Positions 30,166-43,048 of a DNA stretch of 64,000 nucleotides are shown piece after piece. This stretch comes from Hevea brasiliensis (lineage: Eukaryota; Streptophyta; Magnoliopsida; Malpighiales; Euphorbiaceae), in assembly GCF_030052815.1 (NCBI RefSeq), contig NC_079505.1:68408324-68472323 (forward strand), given 5' to 3'. The position numbers and the translations under genes are program-made. Below the pieces are notes generated by a model. It made no database searches and was not told the DNA's origin. It was given only the letters and a program-made list of their open reading frames with translations. Each line of letters opens with the position of its first letter. The first letter of the stretch is position 1.

Positions 30166-32430
30166 GGGTTTGATTGAAGAGTTTTGGACTCGATTGAAAA
30201 GTTTTGAAAAGTATAAGGACCTAGTGGAAATTAAAAAAAAAAAAACCAGCAACTTTCTCTCCCCCTCCCATGTTCTCTTTCCTCTCCCTCTCGTCACTCT
30301 CTTTCTCCCTCTGTTTTGCAACTGCCAATGAAGCTACAGCCACCAACAGTGGTCGGTGAAGAAGCTTCACCACCTAGCAATGCCGACAAGTCATCAGCCG
30401 GCCAGAGCAGCGCTAGGCATGATTCCAACTTCATCTGAAGCTCAATTGGGACGTTTTTGGTGTTGTTGGAAAGTTTATTTCATGAGCTTTCTTTTAAGAC
30501 CAATTTCGCCAAATTTCAATGGGAGATAAGTTTTGGGTTTTTGTGACTTTGCAACTAAATTTCAGTCAATTGGCAGCTAGTTTAGACAATCGGACCCAGG
30601 GATTGTGATTTACACTTCTCAAGCTTTGTTTTGACAGTAATTACGCCTTGATCAAAGATCAGACGAAGAAGATGCTCATCGAACGACCTAAACTAAATCA
30701 ACTGATATCGGGCAATCAGAGCAGAGTTTTGATGAATCGTTAGTTGATCTGTCACCAGCAGCTCATGCGCATCCCAAATATGCACTTAGATCAACCATAA
30801 CTAATCGTTGCTAGAGATTGAGTTTCTGGCCTGATTCGAATGCCCGATGATCCGTCCTAAAACATAGTCAATATTACAGTCATTTTCAGCATTTTTAAAT
30901 GCTCAAAATGCATTCCATATGGCAGTTTTTGTAAATGTAATCTCGAACTCAAGTTGTGTGATTTTTACTAAGTTCTAGACTAGTTAATTAATTTGTAAAA
31001 TTTTCCTCGTATACTAAAAATAATTAAAATAAATTTTATGGGCCTTAAGATGATGAAAAGGGCTCCCATAAATATTTTAAAATTTTTGAAGGGTTTTTTT
31101 TATAATTAATTGGACTTAAATTAGGGACCTAGGCTGGAGTTTAGATGATTGAACTTAAATTAGTTCTTATAGGCCTTAGATGGTCATGTAATATTATTGT
31201 TGTAGGCCATAGACCCTGTGTGTTGCTTTTTGCTGAGTTATAAAGGAGACTCTATCGAAATTTTAGCAAGACCATATGATTTATTCTTGCTTCTGTAAAT
31301 TAAATTAATTAGTTGATTTTGTCAGTATTTTGATAAATATCAGTATATCTGTATAGGCAATCAAGCTGGCTATCTTCTCCTCATAGCCAAACTAGCTACA
31401 GTCGAGTTAATCAGTCTGTGAGTTAGATATTAATAATTTCTTTTATAATTTCAATATTATTTATATTTTGGCATGCTCATGCATTTTATAAATATATTTA
31501 CATACTTAGTTAAATAAATTAGGAGCATTTTTATTGTTTCATATTTATTTATTAATAATTATTTGTGTTTGTCGCCTTGAAAATAATTTGGAGCTGTGTA
31601 TGTGTTATATATGGCATATGATAGGTATAAATTGAATGGATAGTCGCGGCTTGAGGTAGTCTCACTGAAATCCGGTCCTTATGGTTATGAAAAGTCGAGG
31701 TGAAGCACGGCTTTGAATTGATCTCGCTGACCCCCACATTTGGATTTAAGTGAAAGTTTGGCTGGAATTGAGCTTGCTGGCAGGATTTGGATTGAGAGAG
31801 CTACATAAAAGTATTAATGTGATACACTGAGTGCGTGAATAGCTCCAAATCATCTTCTCGTGCGAATATTGGATGAATTATTTGTTATATGTGATGAATG
31901 TGCATTTCATAGTAGAATTGTATTAGTTTAGGTAATTATAGAAATTACATCTATAATCAATATCTAAACTCTCTAAGTCGAATGCTCATTCATGTTTAAA
32001 TATTTTTTTCCAGGTTGTAGGAGAAGTAAGTTTATTTTCGAGTTTGATCTGTATTTTTTCTCTGCAGGTTATGATACTTTTTAGTTAGTAATTTTTATTG
32101 TGTTTATTTATTTATCTATTTATTCAATTACTATAACTCTGTTTGTGAAATCGGTGTATATATTTATTGTATTAAGTAATGAAAATTTAAATGGTTGTTG
32201 CATGATGGTATCAGAGTTGAGTTAAGCTCCTCTAGTTGTGAATTCTAATGGTTATTGGGCTAAGCTGGTCTAAATTAATTTATAATATTTTAATTTATTT
32301 TGTTTTGTATTTTAGACTTTGAATTTGAATTTGGTTATAGATTTGGAAATAATGAAACTTACTACAAGTTTTGGGGCCTTTATATCAATTCAGGTCCTAA
32401 TACCGGTCTGACCCATGGAATCGAGTTGTG
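30090..32430 (+). mobile_element. degraded Ty3/gypsy-type LTR with primer-binding site, plus strand
   Basis: A primer-binding-like TGGTATCAGAG at 32206-32216 follows a TTGTTGCA end near 32203. Upstream, 31560-31860 is clearly related, in opposite orientation, to 36180-36540 inside the LTR at 35583-37020 (shared words GGAGCTGTG, TAGTCGCGGCTTGAG-like and TGATCTCGCTGA-like). A CT-rich 5'-leader-like segment at 30255-30320 fits an LTR promoter region. About 220 bases of leader follow the primer site, then the element is lost. The start is approximate. Confidence 0.5.
30118..30170. repeat. (ATT)n microsatellite
   Basis: About 17 uninterrupted TTA/ATT units. Confidence 0.95.
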
Positions 32431-34831
32431 ACGTTTAATTATTATTTATTTTATAAAAAAGAATGTGTTTTTATTAATATATTTAGATAAATTATAATCA
32501 ATAGATAATTTTTATTTATTCATTGATAAAAATATATAATATTAATATATGAATATTCATATCATTAATGCTAATAAAATATTCTTCGTATTTTGTATCA
32601 TTTCGAAGATTTTTAAATTTTTATATATTTTAACTTATGAAAGTTTATTTTGTAATAATATTAGTTAATTCTTTCCCTTCATTTGTAACAATATTAAAAA
32701 AATTTTATATTTATATATTTTTTAGTTATATATAATTTAATTTTTGTTAAATTATATTTTAATTATTTGCATTAAATTTTAAATAAAAAATATTTTTAAT
32801 TTTTATTTATATAAATTTTATAATTTTTATGTTGTAATTATTATTTTGTATCTGTATTATATGTTTTCAATTTTTTACAAATAATTTGTTCATTCATTAA
32901 ATTTTTTTTAAGTTAATAATATCTAAAATATTAATATTGCATTACACTTTAAAAAAATTGGCGCCAAACCAAAACCGTTTTCAGAATAGAGCTGAGACGC
33001 GTGTCAACAAGGGCTCAATCAGATAATTATATCATTTTTTAATCATTTGAATTAATTTTAAAATTTATATAAATTTAAAAAATTTAATCCTAATTACAAT
33101 CCAAAATAAATTGATTATAGAAAATTAAAATATATATTAAAAAATTATTTTCTAATAAAACAAATATATTTTAAAATAAAAAATTAACTCTAAAACGATA
33201 ATATTAAACTATAACAAAATAATCAATAATATTATTAAGAGTTTTAATAATAATAATAATCAAATATCGAGATAAAATCTATTGTAAGAATTGATCGATA
33301 AAGAGTCTGTAAGAAGAAACACAATCTCTGTGTGTGGTGTTGTTCTTAATTATAAAGCATTGATCACCAGGCTGCATTGTTGAGCAAACACGACTAAAAG
33401 AGAAAGCATATATATCAATTTTAATATGATCAGTGGTCACCAACATCAAGCTTCTCAAAATAAAGCCTATGATTATCTCACCTTCGTAATTTAAAATGTT
33501 CTAAATTAATGAATAGTTTTACAAACATAAATAATATAAATAACGAGATTTATTTAGTATTACGAGATGCTATTTACAAAAAAAAAGTACTTTTTAAAAT
33601 ATGTTAATTAATAATATCAAATTTTATTTAAAAATTAAATTAATATATAAATTTCATATTATATATTATTTTATAAAAATTAAAATAATAAAATATATCT
33701 AAATATGTCAAATGAGTTATATTAAATCATGTTAAAGGCATATTAAATAAGTCAAATTATATTAAAAAAATTTAGTTATATCAAAGTGTGTTAAATAAAT
33801 TGAGTTCTGTAAAATTAATTTAATATTAATTATATTATAGTTTCTTGTTATTCTTATAATATTTTTTTTAAATTATGTTTGTGTTTAAATATTTAATGTA
33901 ATTTATTAATTATATTGTATATATTTTATTAATTTTAATTAAGTATATGCCAATATGCCATCTGTTGACGGAATTGTGATCGTACGTAAGGGTAAGATTC
34001 TTGGCATTACAGCAAGCAAGGTGTGGTCCTGTGGATGTACTTTATCCAGTTACATGATCCTCAAGAAACCACAACCACCAGATCACAACCCACGCGGAGA
34101 GAGAGGGATATTATCATCCATTCATTTCAGACAAATGATCTCAGCCTTTGGATTTTGATTTTCATCTGATGTTCTTGCATACCAACATCACACGCGACAA
34201 AACTAATTGACATTCCTCATGCGTCACGTTCTTGCACAGGCGAATTCCAGGTAAATTGTCATGTATCTTGTGTCGTTTCGTATTTCACTTATATTCTTTA
34301 ATTTTAATTTATTATTAAAAATTTTTAAATTTTTAAATTTTAATTTTAATTTTATTTCATAAAAATCTCACTAACATGCTGTAATGAATTTTAAATTAAA
34401 AAATAATAAAATTATCTTTTTATTTTTTTTCTCTCATATTCAAAAAAATCATTCATTGTAATTACCATATGGATCAATCATAAAAATATCAATATCATCA
34501 TAATAATTTACTTTAAAAAAAATAATTTATCATTTACTAGAAAATATTAAAATTACAATTGTAGATATGATACCATAACTTAGAAGGATTTTTTGTCCTG
34601 AAAATCTATTATTGCAGGTTAGAGATATTTTTTATAAAATAAAATTAAAATTTAAGAATTTTTTAGTAATAAATTAAAATAAAGAGACAGAAATTAAACA
34701 CTGAGTATATTTCAATAATAGAATATAAAAATTACCCCCAATTTTGTGGTAAAAAAAGCTTAGAGGTGACATTTTTAAATAAAAAAAAAATAGCTGATTA
34801 AATAAAGGGTTTTACAATTCGGTTGATGGGT
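32431..34831. other. AT desert with two small GC islands, no gene assigned
   Basis: Extremely A+T-rich. Exceptions are about 32958-33020, with palindromic TTGGCGCCAA and GACGCGTGTC, and 33950-34260, which carries a 67-codon open frame (33955-34158) of no recognised family. Neither has splice or promoter support. Confidence 0.5.
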
Positions 34832-35205
34832 TTTACTCTATGTTACACTCTAATCTTTGTATTTTGAGAACTTAATTATTTAACTCTTAACTTTTACACT
34901 ATATTATACTTTAGTCTTTAGATTTTGAGAAATAAATTTTTTAATCTCTGAATTTTATACTATATCACATTTTAGCCCTATAATTTTAATATATAGACAA
35001 TTTAATCATTTTATCAATGAATGAAATTATTATAAACATTAAAATTATATAGACTAAATTATTGTATATATTAAAATTAAAGGGATTAACTAATTTATTT
35101 CTCAAAATTTAGAGATTAAAGTGTAATATAGTGCAAAACTCATGGGACTAAATAATTAATTTCTCAAAATCTAGAGACTAAAGTGAGGGCCAAATTCAGG
35201 GACTA
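34832..35205. mobile_element. fold-back element: long inverted repeat with internally duplicated arms
   Basis: The left arm (about 34832-35010) contains two tandem units of roughly 62 bases with TTTAGTCTTTAGATTTTGAG and AAATAAATT.TTTAATCTCTGA. The right arm (about 35030-35205) contains their reverse complements (CTCAAAATCTAGAGACTAAAG, GGGACTAAATAATTAATT). The two arms meet near 35015, so the whole could form one long hairpin. No coding capacity. Similar GAGACTAAAGTG repeats are frequent non-autonomous plant elements. Confidence 0.7.
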
Positions 35206-35345
35206 AATTGTAAATTTTTCATAAATAAATTAACTTTTTTTTTTACAATTGGATTTAATTGGAGCTCGAACTCGAGATACACATGGACCAAATTATAAAT
35301 TTTTCATAAATAAATTAACCCTTTATTTTTACAATTGAATCTGAC
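35201..35345. repeat. 85-bp-period direct repeat
   Basis: GAC.AAATT.TAAATTTTTC followed by ATAAATAAATTAAC...ACAATTG occurs at 35201-35256 and 35286-35341. Confidence 0.75.
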
Positions 35346-35582
35346 TGAAGTTTAGATTAGAGATTTCACAATTCTGGAGATCACTCCGGTAAAGCTTAGT
35401 GATAATTAACTCTTATCTTTAATAAAAGTATACTAGCACCCTCAATTTTAAAAATGTTTTGCCTCACTTCTAAAATTTGAGATATCATTGCATATGTATT
35501 TTGTCTTCGAAAAATATGGGTCCCACTTACCTAAAATTAACAAAAACTAATATTATATATACAAGAGAGCATATTTTTTAGT

Positions 35583-37020
35583 TGTCATGAACCAAATTTT
35601 GAGTCGGACAGGCACTAGAATTTTGATTAGTATAAGGCCCTAAAAACTCGTAGTAAGCTTAATTATCCCTAGTCCAACCATAAGGCCCATAAGTGTAGTC
35701 CAAATTAAAGAAATCAAACGGACAGAGTTCGGCCAAATTGAACTACCCAACGAGAAGTATTAACTCACCCAACCTGTAAACACAAAAATAACTCATCTTG
35801 GAGAGCTTAACTCATTCTCACAATCCTCAAACAATAAATAATTAAATTAGAGCTCGGCTCCCTCATCCAAAGTGAATACTCATCTCATATATTCCAACAT
35901 ATCCATATAATAGGTTTACAATTTCAAAAGATATTGATTATTACAATCCCAATAAGATTAGAACACTATTAGCAAATGCAGAGTTCTAGATTATAAATCA
36001 AGGAGATAAAATACAATAAGCTGTTGCTGTGTAAACCTACGAGAAAGAAAGCAGATTATTCACAAAAAGAGTTCACCTGTCACATGAGGAAAAATGATTG
36101 AATAGGAGTGAGCGTTAGACTTATAAAGTAAGATATTAATTTTAAATATAATTTCTATAACTATTTAGAATAATGCATTGCCTAGATATGAAATGCAGCA
36201 TAGTCACATAGTATCAAATAATTCAAGCAATATTCGCGCAAAAGATAATTTGGAGCATGCACACACTCGTGTGTCTCAACAACATATATCTATATGGGAG
36301 CTAATCCCCTGTACAGCTCTCTTAATTTCAATATTTGCCAGTGAGATCAACTCGAGCCGGACTTTCTCTTAATAATCTAAGTGCGAGGGTTAGTAAGATC
36401 AACTCAAAGCCTTACTTACCTTGACTTATCCACATATAAGGATCAAATCCCAGTGAGTTAAGCTCCAGCCGCAACTACCCGTCCTACCTATATCTATAAA
36501 CACACCACACACACACCGACACAACGCACAGCTTCAAATTACCTTAAGGCGACATCCACAATAGTTTCATCAAATAAAAATGCAATACAAGGTGTGCCTA
36601 GTATTTAACTACATAAATATATTTATAAGTGAATGCATGAGTATTCCTTGAATATATAATAATATTGAAATTATAAATAAAATTAATATCTACTCATAGA
36701 TTATCCAAATATCACTAGGGTAGCTGATAAGATGAGGAATATTGACTTAGATCACCTAAACAATCATATTTAAAAAATTTATCAATATTAACTCAAAACA
36801 AAGAACTAAAGAGCCTAAGACACCCTAGGTCTATGCTGAAAATCTAACAGAGTTTCCCCTGCACCTAGGACTTACCCAACCTATAAAATAACTCAACTAA
36901 CACTTCTCAATCCAAAAGGCCTCAGGCTCACAATACAACAACTACACAATGCCCCTCCTGGGCCTGTCAAACCAGTCAATTCCCATATAAAATAATTATT
37001 TAAAAATTTAGGATGTTACA
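35583..37020 (-). mobile_element. Ty3/gypsy 3' LTR of an interrupted minus-strand element
   Basis: On the minus strand the LTR starts TGTAACATCC at 37020 and ends TTCATGACA at 35583, giving TGT...ACA termini. A purine-rich tract (AAAGAAGGAAGAA) abuts the start at about 37034-37021. Coding remnants of the same strand follow to its right. The 5' LTR partner is not found, so the pentamer TTAGT on the left cannot be tested as a duplication. Confidence 0.75.
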
Positions 37021-38237
37021 TTCTTCCTTCTTTACTGAAAATTCGTCCTTGAATTTTTATACAAGGCAGAACAAATGCACTGAGTTACATACTAATCAAG
37101 TATGGGTACTTATTACGCATATCCCACTCTAACTCTCAAGTGCATTCCTCTGTAGATTGACTTCTCCACAGGACTTTAATCATAGAGATCTGTTTTGACT
37201 GAAGCTGTCTCATCTGATAATCCACTATGGCCATTGGTTGTTCCTCAAAAGTTAAGTTCTCATTTAAGTCCACTATGTCTGGTTGCAGCACATGAGAAGA
37301 ATCAGAAACATATTTTCTAAGCATGGAAATATAGAACACTGGGTGGATATGAGAAAGGTTTGGTGACAACTCTAATCGATAAGCAACTGCTCCCACTTTA
37401 TCTGTGATCTCAAAAGGGCCCATGTAACGGGGTACCAACTTGTCTCATAACCCTTTTCATAGGAGAGACCTTTAAGAACACATAATCACCACTGCAAATT
37501 CTATATCTTTCCTCCTTGGATTTGCATAACTTTTCTACCTGCTAAAAACTGTCTTTAAACATTCCTTGATCAAAGGAACTATCTTTGAAGTGTACTGCAC
37601 CAGATCTAAATCATGTACTCTTGCCTCTCCGACTTCTGTCTAATACAAAGGGGACCTACACTTCCTATCATACAATGCCTCATAGGGTGTCATTCCAATA
37701 CTGAAATGATAGCTGTTATTATAAGCAAACTCCACTAATGATAGCTGATCATCCCATTGACCTCTAAAATCCATGACACACATGTAAAGTATATCTTCTA
37801 ATGTCTTAATTATCCTTTTAGACTGCCTATCTATCTATGGGTTAATAACAGCACTAAAATTCAGCTGTGTGCCCAGTGTTTCTTGAAATTCCTCTAAAAC
37901 TAAGAAGTGAACTGGGGCCCTTTGTCAGATATTATGAAAGCAGGAATCCCATGCAATCTGACTATCTAACAAATGTACAACTTTGCATACTGAACAATAG
38001 AATAGGTAGTTTGTACAGGCAAAAAGTAAGCTAACTTAGTCAGACGGTCCACAATCTCACATATAGAATCATACCCTCAGGTCGTATAAGGCAACCTAGT
38101 CATGAAGTCCATATGATCATTTCCCAGTTCTACTTTAGGATAGGGATGTTCTGCAACTTCCTTGATAGCCTCTTATGCTCAAACTTTACTTTCTGACAAG
38201 TTAGGCACTTAGACACAAAGTCTGCTATGTCTCTCTT
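37021..38237 (-). pseudogene. gypsy integrase C-terminus and chromodomain-like tail (outer element)
   Basis: The segment 37438-37136 reads YMGPFEITDKVGAVAYRLEL, HPVFYISMLRKYVSD and then QLQSKQISMIKVLWRSQ, the conserved integrase C-terminal module and chromodomain-like end of plant chromoviruses. To the right, broken frames continue through the integrase core to RDIADFVSKCLTCQKVK near 38230-38180, the zinc-binding Cys pair. Stops and shifts are frequent. The reading is cut at 38237 by an inserted solo LTR and resumes at 41345. Confidence 0.8.
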
Positions 38238-41200
38238 TGTGACATCCTTACTTTAGGTAGTCTGTACATTCTACTATTCCGATGACTAATGTCTGTTCGG
38301 ACAGTCAGAATGTTTGGAACTATATTTAAACTAGAGTGATGAGTCATAAATAACTCAAATACTGATAAGAAAAATTAAGGAAAAATTTAAGAAATAGAAT
38401 GCAATAAGGTTAAATGAACCGAAGCTGCGGCGATGGATAACCCTAACGGGAAGCGACTGTGAAGACAGTTGCAAACTCTAGACCCAAGGGGAACCCTGTG
38501 AAATAATTTGTGGGACTCCAGTGAAGAATTATTGAGGCTTAGATGACAAGAAAATGCCAATGAAATGCTAAGAAAATTTTGTAAATCGGTATAGATAATT
38601 TTAGCTCATTAAATAAAACGAATGACATTTTGGTCATTTCACCTTCAGAGATGATTTTTTACCACCTTGTCCATTTAAGTAAGTGAGGTATATATCATAA
38701 AATATGAATAAATATTGATTTAAATTTAAATGAAAATAGAAATAAGTAAAGAAAGAAAATAAAACAAATAAAATTTTAAAATCAAATAATAACATAATGA
38801 TTATGCAATTAAAAACCTCTCAACCAATCAAAACTAGATAAGCTTAACTAAAAAGGATAAAAAGGGATTAATTAAAATAAAAATCACTTCATCTTCTTCT
38901 ACCTCATGCTTGGCCGAACCTCACTCTAAGAAGCCTCCACCATTTTCTTTCAACCAAGCTTCATCTCCCACTTAATTTCACCATAAAAGCCCTTCTTGCC
39001 TTCACAAAAATTTAACCTTACACCTTGAGCAAGCTTGAGGCAGCAAAAAGAAGTAGGAAAAGGGAAGTTTAGAAAGCTTGTGATTGGCTCACTTAAAGGT
39101 TAGTGCCAATTCTCTTCTCTCTCTCTCTCTATATATATTCTTTGTTAGGATCATGAATCGAGCGAAAAATCATTAGAATTGAAACAAATTATGCATGATA
39201 GGGTACCCTTAAATTTTCGACAGCCATGAGAAGGTTAGGGTTTTGATGGTTTAGTTGCAATTAAACTTGTATATTAATACTAATTGATGTGTATATTGAG
39301 TTAGATGATGATGTATATGTGTTACATGAGATTCACAAAATTTATAAGTTAGGGTTTAGTATGAAAATTGGGAATTTTATGATATGTTGATAAATTGATA
39401 TTGTTGAGATCAATTATGGATGGAATGTGATTTGAGGTTGGTAGTAGTGTGGAATGGTGGTATTGGGAGTGTTGTGTTTATGTAGGAAATTCTGGACCTT
39501 GAGTCTAGTGTGGTTTTAAGGCCATAAGTAGAGTTTTGTTACTCCAATTGGTGTGAGGCTAATTGGAGATGAAACTTAGGACAATTTGCCACATTTCTCA
39601 TGAGGAGACCCTGCCCCAAAAAACCAACCTAAAGTGACCTAAAAATTGCTTGAATTCGGGTAATCAAAATCTGGACTTAGAAAAATGACTATATAAACAG
39701 TGATTATTCAAATGGTCATAACTTTGTGTAAAAAAGTCCAAATGACCTGATTCTTGAACCCATGGAAAGCTTAGACATAGTAGAACAACTTTCATGAGGA
39801 AAAGAAACCCAAATTCTGACCTTAACCAATTCAAATTGCTAACCAAAATTAGGTTGTCAAAACTATCAGAACCAAATTTGCCCAGAAAATTTGGGAATGG
39901 ACTAATCTGGTCAGTTATGATAAAAATGCCATAACTTGAGTTACAAAACTCCAAATTGAGTGATTCAAAAAGAGAATTAAAGTAGACACATTAAGGAACA
40001 ATTTTGGTGAAGAAAGTTTAGCCGAATTCCCACTGTAGATTGGTCCAATAAAACAGTAAACATAAGTAACCAAATCTAAAAATTTGAAATAACTTCTAAT
40101 GAGCCTTAAATTGAAATTAGCAACCAATGCCAACAAATGTAAAATCCAAAATATGGTATTATAGTGTAATTAGAACTTGCATACCTATTATTATTGAAAA
40201 AGTTAATATTTTTGCATAAATAGTAATGTGAATAGTAACAAACATTGAATGTAAAGAACTAAACACCTAACTTAGTTAATATGCCCTAGTATGCCTAGTG
40301 TGATTGGTTTGGATAGGTTGACATGCTAATAAGGTTCTGATTGCAGTACTGCCTATGGCTTTATGCCATTTCGTGATTCATGACTTTAGTGCCATTTTGT
40401 GATATTATGGCTTTTGGTCATTTTGCTATTCTTTGATATACTTGGCTTTATACCTGATTGCTATTATGGCTTGTTAGCCGTTCTATTGCACACCTGGCAT
40501 ACACTATGTGACCGATGGTGTGACGGCCCGAGGTACTTGATACCCAGTGTCAGTTTACCCGTTTATCCAGTCTAGTCAATTTGTATAGGTTACTTGGGGC
40601 AACTAAAATAAGTCTTAAAAATTTACAATTAAATAATGAACATAAAAATTACTAAATTAAGAATATTGCGAACAATTACTAAAAATTCAGTCTGTATGAA
40701 ATAACAGTATAATTTCTTACATTTATTTATTTAGTTTATTTTTATATTATATTGGCACCACTAAGCTTTATGCTTAGTATGTCGCTTTTTGCCACGCATA
40801 GGTACTGGAGATCAGGACAGAGAGAACAGTAGACCATAGACTAGGAGTTAAAGGTTTTTTATCTGCATTTGGGTCCTGAGTGTCACCTCCTCAGCAATGC
40901 ACATTTTGGTAGAGTCCACCAGCTTGTATTTTATTTTTGGTCTTTGTACTTAAATTTTGGACATGTAATGTATATTATCAAAATTTGTACATGTACATTA
41001 TTGTAAATTAATGAAGTTTGTAATTTCATAGATAAATTGTATATGAATGGAAATGTGATGAAAATTCCATATGGATTCTTGTGAGTGAAATTTATTGATG
41101 TTCTGAATTAGAAAATGAGTTTGAGAATATATATAGAAATAATTATTTTACACAGGTGGGGAATCATCAAAGTATTAATAAATTAGGGAAAACTCCGTCA

Positions 41201-41344
41201 GTTTCTCTGAATAATTAATTGAATCCAAATTAACAAAATTTAAATATGATTACTAAGAAATGTAATAAGATAACTTGGGGCGCTCCGGCACCGAGTGTGA
41301 AATGCCTTGCTCGGCTGTACTGTAGACATGTAAGGGGTGTCACA
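38238..41344 (+). mobile_element. 3.1-kb solo LTR (gypsy type), TSD CTCTT
   Basis: Starts TGTGACATCC and ends GGGGTGTCACA, sharing inverted TGTGACA. Perfect CTCTT duplications sit at 38233-38237 and 41345-41349. The two sides of the interrupted gypsy integrase join in register once it is removed (MYHDVKDRYW to the right, RDIADFVSKC to the left), which proves it is an insertion. No coding domain or internal LTR pair is visible in 3.1 kb, and the content (CT-rich leader at 39110-39133, low-complexity GGCTTTATGCCATTTTGTG words at 40340-40480) is LTR-like. Most simply a solo LTR left by LTR-LTR recombination. Confidence 0.8.
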
Positions 41345-41930
41345 CTCTTCATACCATTCTACCAGTATCTATCCTTCACATCATGGTACATCTTTGTACA
41401 TCCTGGGTGAACACTGTAAGGTGTATAGTGTGCCTCTTGCATAATTTTATTTCTTAGGTTGTCCACATCTGGCACACATACCCTGGAGCCTTGCATAAGG
41501 GTACCATCTTCATCAAATCCAAATTCACAATCTTCTCCCTGCTGCACCCTTTCCACGATTTGTGGGTCTTTATGCTGGGAAACTCTAATTTTGTCTCACA
41601 GATCCGGTCGTACTCTAAAATGTGCCAAAAGTGCACCCAAAGTAGTTATATCCAACATCAAACTCTGATCCATCAGTTCATGTAACTCCTGTATCAGCAG
41701 TCTTCTCTCTGCTGACATATGTGCTAAGCTACCAAAAGATTTCCTATTCAAAGCATCCACTACCACATTTACTTTACGTAGGTGGCACTAGATGGTGCAA
41801 TCATAGTCTTTCAGAATCTCCATCCATCTCCTCTGCCTTAAATTTAAATCTCTCTGTTAAAAAATGTACTTTAAGCTTTTATGATCGGTGATATCTCGCA
41901 CACTTCACCATATAGTATCATACTATAGTA
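41345..41930 (-). pseudogene. gypsy RNase H / integrase linker (outer element, continued)
   Basis: GFDEDGTLMQGSRVCVPD and MQEAHYTPYSVHPG then TKMYHDVKDRYW (41556-41359) form the integrase N-terminal zinc region. Further right, RQRRWMEILKDYDCTI and VNVVVDALNRKSFGSLAHM-like frames (about 41860-41700) come from the end of RNase H. Continues the remnant at 37021-38237. Confidence 0.8.
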
Positions 41931-42316
41931 CTAACCTACTACTCATTTTATGGAATACAGGCCATTCACCATAGATAATTCTTTTTGTATCTCCTTCTTA
42001 ACATGGCTATCAAAACTTTATCGTTCCTTATTATCCTTTGTAGAGAATTACTCTTCATGGTTAGATAGGTATCTTTGAACCTATAATTTCTACCTGAACT
42101 ATCATGGTGATGAGAAATGAGTGTTGTATTACAATATTAGACAATATACTTTATGCATTCATTCTTCTTGATGTAGCCACATCTATTGCCTATAGCTTTC
42201 CATACTTCAGCCTCAAATTTACTCATATCTCTTGATCCTTCTCTTCAAATTTCATCATCTCTTCATAATTATTGTGCTTTGCCTATAGGATTTCACTGCA
42301 CCAACTCCTTATTGTA
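41931..42316. other. unclassified sequence before the second insertion
   Basis: No domain recognised; probably the decayed continuation of the outer gypsy element. It ends with the TTGTA target duplication at 42312-42316. Confidence 0.4.
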
Positions 42317-43048
42317 TGATGATGGTTGTCGAATCCACCATAAATTAAATTAACTGAAATCAATAATTATGAAATATTTTCTGTAGCAAGTGGTAAATCC
42401 AGATCGAACTCTAGAGACTAAATTATTAAATTTCGTGCACTTGTGTAATAGAAAAATGAAACAAAGGTTCGGGGGGATAATTCACGATCCAAAGAAGAAA
42501 TCAAAAATAAAAAATTAAGAACTAAAATTAAATATGAAACTCTCAAATTAAATAAACTTCAGTCCAAGGTAATTCGTATTCTAATGCATTGATTTGATCA
42601 TAGACAAAAGAAATACAATTATCTCTTATTGAAGACTTAATGTAGATTTACCAAACAGCGAGGTAAAATCTCTAACTTCCCTATACTCATCAATTCGAGC
42701 CCAGCACTCTTATTGACTCTAATTATTAACTGAATTGGTATTAAGCAATCCTCCTCAAATTAATAACTGCTTTAAGAATAGGAAGTAATTAAGCTGAACA
42801 ACAATTTATGAAGCATAAATCATTTAATTCATCCTATAGTTTCCTTAGGTTATTATCGAAAACTGGGATCATAATCAATAAAATCTAATTGCTACTTATG
42901 TTCAATCTTACACAATAATTACGGATAATGAAGATGAACTAGTAATTTATCACATCAAACAATTAACTAATAGGTCTTTTTAGCATATCATTCAATAGAT
43001 CAAAGACAATGAAATCAGAAAATAATAGATATTTAAAAAGACATAAAT

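Noticed and set aside
37136..37438. Possible host chromodomain protein
   Set aside because: The sequence is the integrase C-terminus of a gypsy element, with LTR and polypurine tract next to it.
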